Assembly (NCBI GenBank): GCA_016873525.1
Contig: VGXD01000068.1
Location: 1-8,794 of the forward strand
Source of the DNA: Nitrospira sp.
Lineage (GTDB): Bacteria; Nitrospirota; Nitrospiria; Nitrospirales; Nitrospiraceae
Direction of reading: 5' to 3'
Length of the DNA stretch: 8,794 bases
Under the pieces are notes generated by a model. That model did not search any database. It saw only the letters and a program-made list of their open reading frames with translations, and was not told the origin of the DNA. The translations under genes were made by a program, and so were the position numbers. Every line of letters begins with the position of its first letter. Position 1 is the first letter of the stretch. This document shows positions 5,693 through 8,794 of the stretch, in pieces.

Positions 5693-7375
5693 ATGGGTCA
5701 GTACGCGCTGCTCTTCATATTGTTTGCGCCCTTCCTGGGGGCCATCGCGCTGTTGTTCGTGCCGAACCGGCAGGTGTTGCAGGTGCGTCTGATCGCCGCG
5801 GCTTCGGCGGGCATCTCCTTGCTGGCCTCCATCTATCTCTTCTTCGCCTTCGACCCGGTCAAGGGCGGCTACCAGTTCATTCAGCGGTTCGAGTGGTCCA
5901 AGGAGTTGGGGATTGCCTTCTACCTCGGCGTGGACGGCATCGGCACGCCGCTGGTGCTGGCGTCGGCCATCCTCTTGTTTGCCGGCGTTTTCGTGTCCTG
6001 GCACATCAAGGACCGCGCCAAGGAATTCTACATTTTCCTGCTGATCCTGGCCGCCGCCACGATCGGCGTCTTCATGTCCCTGGACCTGTTCTTCCTGTAT
6101 TTCTTCTACGAGATGTCCGTGCTGCCGATGTATCTGCTGCTGGGCATGTGGGGAAGCCACACCAAGGGCTACCTGGAGATGACCGACGCCGAGGGGCTGA
6201 AGAAGCGGGACTCGGTGGACTTCTTCTTCAACTTTGGCTCGAACAGCAAAGAATACGCCGCGATGAAGCTGACCCTCTTCCTCTCGGCCGGGGCGATTCT
6301 CGCGCTGCTGGGCATTCTCTTGATCTACAAATTCTCCGGCCTCCACACCTTCGACATCCTTGTGCTGCGCGAGCAGGCCAAGTTTTCGGGGAACCTGGCG
6401 ACGATCATCTGGCTGCTGGTCTTCTTCGGCTTTGCCTCGATCGCGCCGATCTGGCCGCTGCACTCCTGGTCTCCGGTCGGGCACGCGGCGGCGCCGGCCG
6501 CCACCAGTATGTTGCATGCGGGCGTCTTGATGAAGCTGGGGCACTTCTCGATCATCCGCGTGGCGTACGAGATTCTGCCCGAGACCACCCGCGAGCTGAT
6601 GCCGATTGCGGCGGTGCTCTGCGTGTTCAGCATCATCTACGGCGGCTTCGTGGCCTTCTACGCCAAGGACACGAAGTACGTGATCGGCTACAGCAGCTCC
6701 AGCCACATGGGCTACGTGTTCCTCGGCATGGCGGCGCTGGACTACATCAGCCTGAGCGGGGCCGTGCTCTACATGTTCGCCCATGCCATGGCGACGGGGA
6801 TGCTCTTTGCGATGGCCGGCTGGGTCTACGACCAGACGCACACACGCGACATTCCCTCGCTGGGGGGGCTCGTCAATCGGATGCCCTTCGTGGCCGGGTG
6901 TTTTCTGATCGCCTGCATGGCCTCCATCGGCATGCCGGGGACCGTGAATTTCATCGCCGAGGTCATGATCCTGGTCGGGAGCTGGAACAAGTATCCCTTC
7001 CAGGTCATCGTGGCGGTCTTGGGAATTGTGCTGACCCTGGCCTATCTGTTCCGGATGATGCGGGGGTTGTTCTACGGGTCGATGGACAGCCACTACAGCC
7101 ACGCGCACGACGCCGTGGCCATGGTGGACCGGCTGCCGCTGCTGCTCATGATCACCTGCAGCATTACCTTCGGGATCTTCCCCGGGCACTTCTACAACGT
7201 GATCCGGGCCGGAACGGACCCCCTGATCGCCCGCATCACGCAGGTCGTGCCGATGGCGGCGCAGAACGGTGACGCGTTACGCGTGACGCGTGACGAGTCA
7301 AGGGGGCAAGCGGGTAATGTGTCGCCCGTCGTCCGGCACTCGCCACCTGTCACTGAGTCACGAGGAGCCGAATGA
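5693..7375 (+). CDS. nuoM: NuoM2, divergent second NuoM subunit lacking the TM7 lysine
   Basis: This 560-residue ND4-like protein is clearly distinct from NuoM1. Retained: Glu140 in TM5 ('FFYEMSVLPMYLLLGMWG'), Lys280 in TM8 ('HAGVLMKLGHF'), His338 ('SSSSHMGYVFLG'), His364 in TM11 ('MFAHAMATGMLF') and Glu423 in TM12 ('GTVNFIAEVMILVG'). Changed: the TM7 lysine, essential in E. coli NuoM (Lys234), is Ile250 in 'GFASIAPIWPLHSWSPVGH', and the usual W-L-P-D-A is W-S-P-V-G. His275 in TM8 resembles the NuoL-type 'IHA' helix. About 30 extra residues (156-185, partly charged then Phe-rich) sit between the TM5 'MWG' and the 'KEYAAMK' of TM6. From about residue 526 the tail is polar, encoded by a period-7 repeat element, and probably not part of the ancestral protein. 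Ends with an ATGA overlap with nuoN. Probably the extra antiporter-like subunit of a 2M complex I. Confidence 0.94.
   Translation: MGQYALLFILFAPFLGAIALLFVPNRQVLQVRLIAAASAGISLLASIYLFFAFDPVKGGYQFIQRFEWSKELGIAFYLGVDGIGTPLVLASAILLFAGVFVSWHIKDRAKEFYIFLLILAAATIGVFMSLDLFFLYFFYEMSVLPMYLLLGMWGSHTKGYLEMTDAEGLKKRDSVDFFFNFGSNSKEYAAMKLTLFLSAGAILALLGILLIYKFSGLHTFDILVLREQAKFSGNLATIIWLLVFFGFASIAPIWPLHSWSPVGHAAAPAATSMLHAGVLMKLGHFSIIRVAYEILPETTRELMPIAAVLCVFSIIYGGFVAFYAKDTKYVIGYSSSSHMGYVFLGMAALDYISLSGAVLYMFAHAMATGMLFAMAGWVYDQTHTRDIPSLGGLVNRMPFVAGCFLIACMASIGMPGTVNFIAEVMILVGSWNKYPFQVIVAVLGIVLTLAYLFRMMRGLFYGSMDSHYSHAHDAVAMVDRLPLLLMITCSITFGIFPGHFYNVIRAGTDPLIARITQVVPMAAQNGDALRVTRDESRGQAGNVSPVVRHSPPVTESRGAE
7269..7362. 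repeat. Period-7 repeat with inverted arm overlapping the nuoM2 3' end
   Basis: Units GTGACGC, GTTACGC, GTGACGC and GTGACGA run at 7269-7296. Downstream, GTCAC-TGA-GTCACG at 7349-7362 is the inverse of CGTGAC-GC-GTGAC at 7282-7294: 11 paired bases with a small internal loop. Because 7 is not a multiple of 3, the units are read in changing frames and give the non-repetitive tail of NuoM2. The element ends directly before the nuoN ribosome binding site. Confidence 0.65.
7362..7375 (+). promoter_or_regulatory. nuoN ribosome binding site and ATGA stop/start overlap
   Basis: GAGGAG (7362-7367) lies 4 nt before the nuoN ATG (7372-7374), which overlaps the nuoM2 TGA (7373-7375). This arrangement indicates translational coupling of nuoM2 and nuoN, helping equal subunit production. 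Confidence 0.7.
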
Positions 7376-8794
7376 CCTTCAACCTGTCCCTCTCCGGCTC
7401 CGATCTCCTGCGCCTGCTGCCGGAGATGTTGCTCACGGTCTGGCTCTGCACGGTCTTGGTCGTGGACTTCGCGATGCCGCGTCTGCCGAAGGCCAGGCTG
7501 GCCTACCTGAGCGTCGGCGGCTTGGCGGTCGTGCTGCTGAATTTGCTCTGGTTCGACCGGGCCGGGGTGACCGGAACGCTCTTTGCCGACATGTTCGTGG
7601 TGGACCGGCTGGCGATCTATTTCAAAATTTTGATCGTGATTGCGACCGCCCTCGTGATTCTGATGTCGGTGGACTATGTCCGGCGATTCCGTTTTTTTAA
7701 GGGCGAATATTATTTCCTGGTCCTCATGTCGGCCCTGGGCATGATGTTTATGGCCTCGGCCAACGACCTTCTGTCGGTCTTTATCACGCTGGAGTTTTCC
7801 ACTTTCGGCTTCTACGTCCTGGTGGCCTACCTGCGGAACGATGTTGCGTCCAACGAAGCGGGGCTCAAGTTTTTCGTCCTCGGGGTGTTTGTCGCCGGCT
7901 TGCTGGCCTACGGCATCAGCTTGGTTTTCGGGGAGACCGGCAAGCTGGTCTTTTCGGATATCGCGTCGGCTCAACCAACCACCGGTTTGATCATCGGGTT
8001 CTTGCTGATCTTTGCGGCGCTGGGCTTCAAGATCGGAGCCGTGCCCTTCCACTCCTGGATTCCGGACACCTATCACGGGGCGCCGACTCCCGTCACCGCC
8101 TTCCTGTCCCTCGCGCCGAAGGGAGCGGCCTTTGCGATCCTGCTCCGGATGTTCCTGGTTTCCCTGGCCACGCTCAAGCCGGCCTGGGTCCTCTTGATGG
8201 TGGGGGCGTCGATCCTGTCGATGACCTACGGCAATATCGTGGCTATCGCCCAAAAGAACATCAAGCGGCTGCTGGCCTATTCCGGCATCGCCCAGATCGG
8301 CAATATTCTGATCGGGCTGGCGGCCGGTACGAAGATGGGCGCCGACGCCATCCTGTTCTACCTGTTGACCTACATGTTCGCCAACCTGGGCGCCTTCGCG
8401 GTGGTGATCGCGGTGGGGAATCTGACCCAGAGCGACGAGATCGAAGACTACAGCGGATTGAACCGGCGATCCCCCTTCCTCGCCATGGCGATGCTGGTGT
8501 TTCTCCTGTCCCTGGCCGGGGTCCCGCCGCTGGCCGGCTTCATCGGCAAACTCTATATTTTTGTGGCCGCGATCAACGAAGGACTCTACACCCTCCTCAT
8601 CGTGGGCCTGATCAATATCGTGATCTCGATGTACTACTACTTGATCGTGGTCAAAAAAATGTACATCAGCGAGCCGGCCGATCCCTCGCCGCTGCCCATT
8701 TCGACGCCGATGAAGGCGGTGATCTATGTCAGCCTGGCCGGCACGTTGATCCTGGGCATCTACCCGCAACCTTTCATCGACTGGGCCGTCTCCG
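7372..8794 (+). CDS. nuoN: NuoN, antiporter-like proton pump subunit (ND2 homologue), 3' partial
   Basis: 474 residues are present and the frame is open to the window edge; NuoN is usually about 480-500 residues, so little is missing. Residues 1-470 show about 13-14 membrane helices. Conserved charged residues are visible: Glu141 in TM5 ('VFITLEFSTFGFYVLVAY'), Lys220 in TM7 ('ALGFKIGAVPFHSWIPDTY'), 'GAPTPVTAFLSLAPK' with Lys250 in TM8, and Lys393 in TM12 ('AGVPPLAGFIGKLYIF'). In 'AYSGIAQIGN' Gln308 replaces the His of E. coli NuoN, as also seen in chloroplast/cyanobacterial NdhB. NuoN is the innermost of the antiporter-like units, next to NuoK. It looks functional and is cut only by the window boundary. 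Start is fixed by GAGGAG and the ATGA overlap with nuoM2. Confidence 0.96.
   Translation, partial: MTFNLSLSGSDLLRLLPEMLLTVWLCTVLVVDFAMPRLPKARLAYLSVGGLAVVLLNLLWFDRAGVTGTLFADMFVVDRLAIYFKILIVIATALVILMSVDYVRRFRFFKGEYYFLVLMSALGMMFMASANDLLSVFITLEFSTFGFYVLVAYLRNDVASNEAGLKFFVLGVFVAGLLAYGISLVFGETGKLVFSDIASAQPTTGLIIGFLLIFAALGFKIGAVPFHSWIPDTYHGAPTPVTAFLSLAPKGAAFAILLRMFLVSLATLKPAWVLLMVGASILSMTYGNIVAIAQKNIKRLLAYSGIAQIGNILIGLAAGTKMGADAILFYLLTYMFANLGAFAVVIAVGNLTQSDEIEDYSGLNRRSPFLAMAMLVFLLSLAGVPPLAGFIGKLYIFVAAINEGLYTLLIVGLINIVISMYYYLIVVKKMYISEPADPSPLPISTPMKAVIYVSLAGTLILGIYPQPFIDWAVS

Noticed and set aside
4049..7375. The two NuoM genes as Mrp-type Na+/H+ antiporter or group 4 hydrogenase subunits.
   Set aside because: They are embedded in a nuoI-J-K-L-M-M-N series with NuoM-specific motifs, and no Mrp or hydrogenase partner is present.
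8300..8310. Gln308 in NuoN replacing the His of E. coli NuoN as an unusual loss.
   Set aside because: NdhB-type homologues commonly have Gln at this position, so it is normal family variation.
8770..8794. nuoN as a truncated or broken gene.
   Set aside because: The frame is open through the final base and the protein is nearly family length; the cut is only the window edge.

Overview
The window is the distal half of one respiratory complex I (NADH:quinone oxidoreductase-type) operon, all on the + strand and read without interruption: the end of nuoG, then nuoI, nuoJ, nuoK, nuoL, two tandem and clearly different nuoM genes, and nuoN, which runs off the right edge about one or two dozen codons before its expected end. 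No RNA gene, transposase, CRISPR array, terminator or internal promoter was recognised.

The organism is most likely a Nitrospira-like bacterium (phylum Nitrospirota). This is inferred from high GC content, the double-nuoM ('2M') cassette known from that group, and the style of the protein sequences. It is not proven by any marker gene. The 2M complex I class was described by Chadwick and colleagues (2018) as having a fourth antiporter-like subunit and a lengthened amphipathic helix in NuoL. Both features are visible here. In Nitrospira such complexes are usually discussed as running in reverse, using proton motive force to push quinol electrons to a low-potential acceptor such as ferredoxin or NAD+.

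Layout: positions 3-290 are the molybdopterin-type C-terminal domain of NuoG. nuoH is not in its usual place between G and I. Positions 380-970 encode NuoI (two 4Fe-4S clusters). Positions 982-1939 encode the small membrane subunits NuoJ and NuoK. Positions 1953-3950 encode NuoL, with a roughly 25-29 residue expansion of the lateral helix that looks like an internal duplication. Positions 4049-5647 and 5693-7375 encode NuoM1 and NuoM2. Positions 7372-8794 encode NuoN (partial). NuoI carries electrons, J and K belong to the coupling part of the membrane arm, and L, M1, M2 and N are the four antiporter-like units held together by the NuoL lateral helix.

The most notable protein-level signal is in NuoM2. 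It lacks the conserved TM7 lysine (Ile250 instead), has lost the usual LPDA motif, and carries an extra loop of about 30 residues. NuoM1 keeps the lysines and the TM5 glutamate but has lost the TM11 histidine. At the DNA level, most gene junctions carry a different short-period (7 or 8 bp) repeat and/or inverted-repeat hairpin (G/I, J/K, L/M1, M1/M2, M2/N). Two of these reach into coding sequence and supply the C-terminal tails of NuoM1 and NuoM2.
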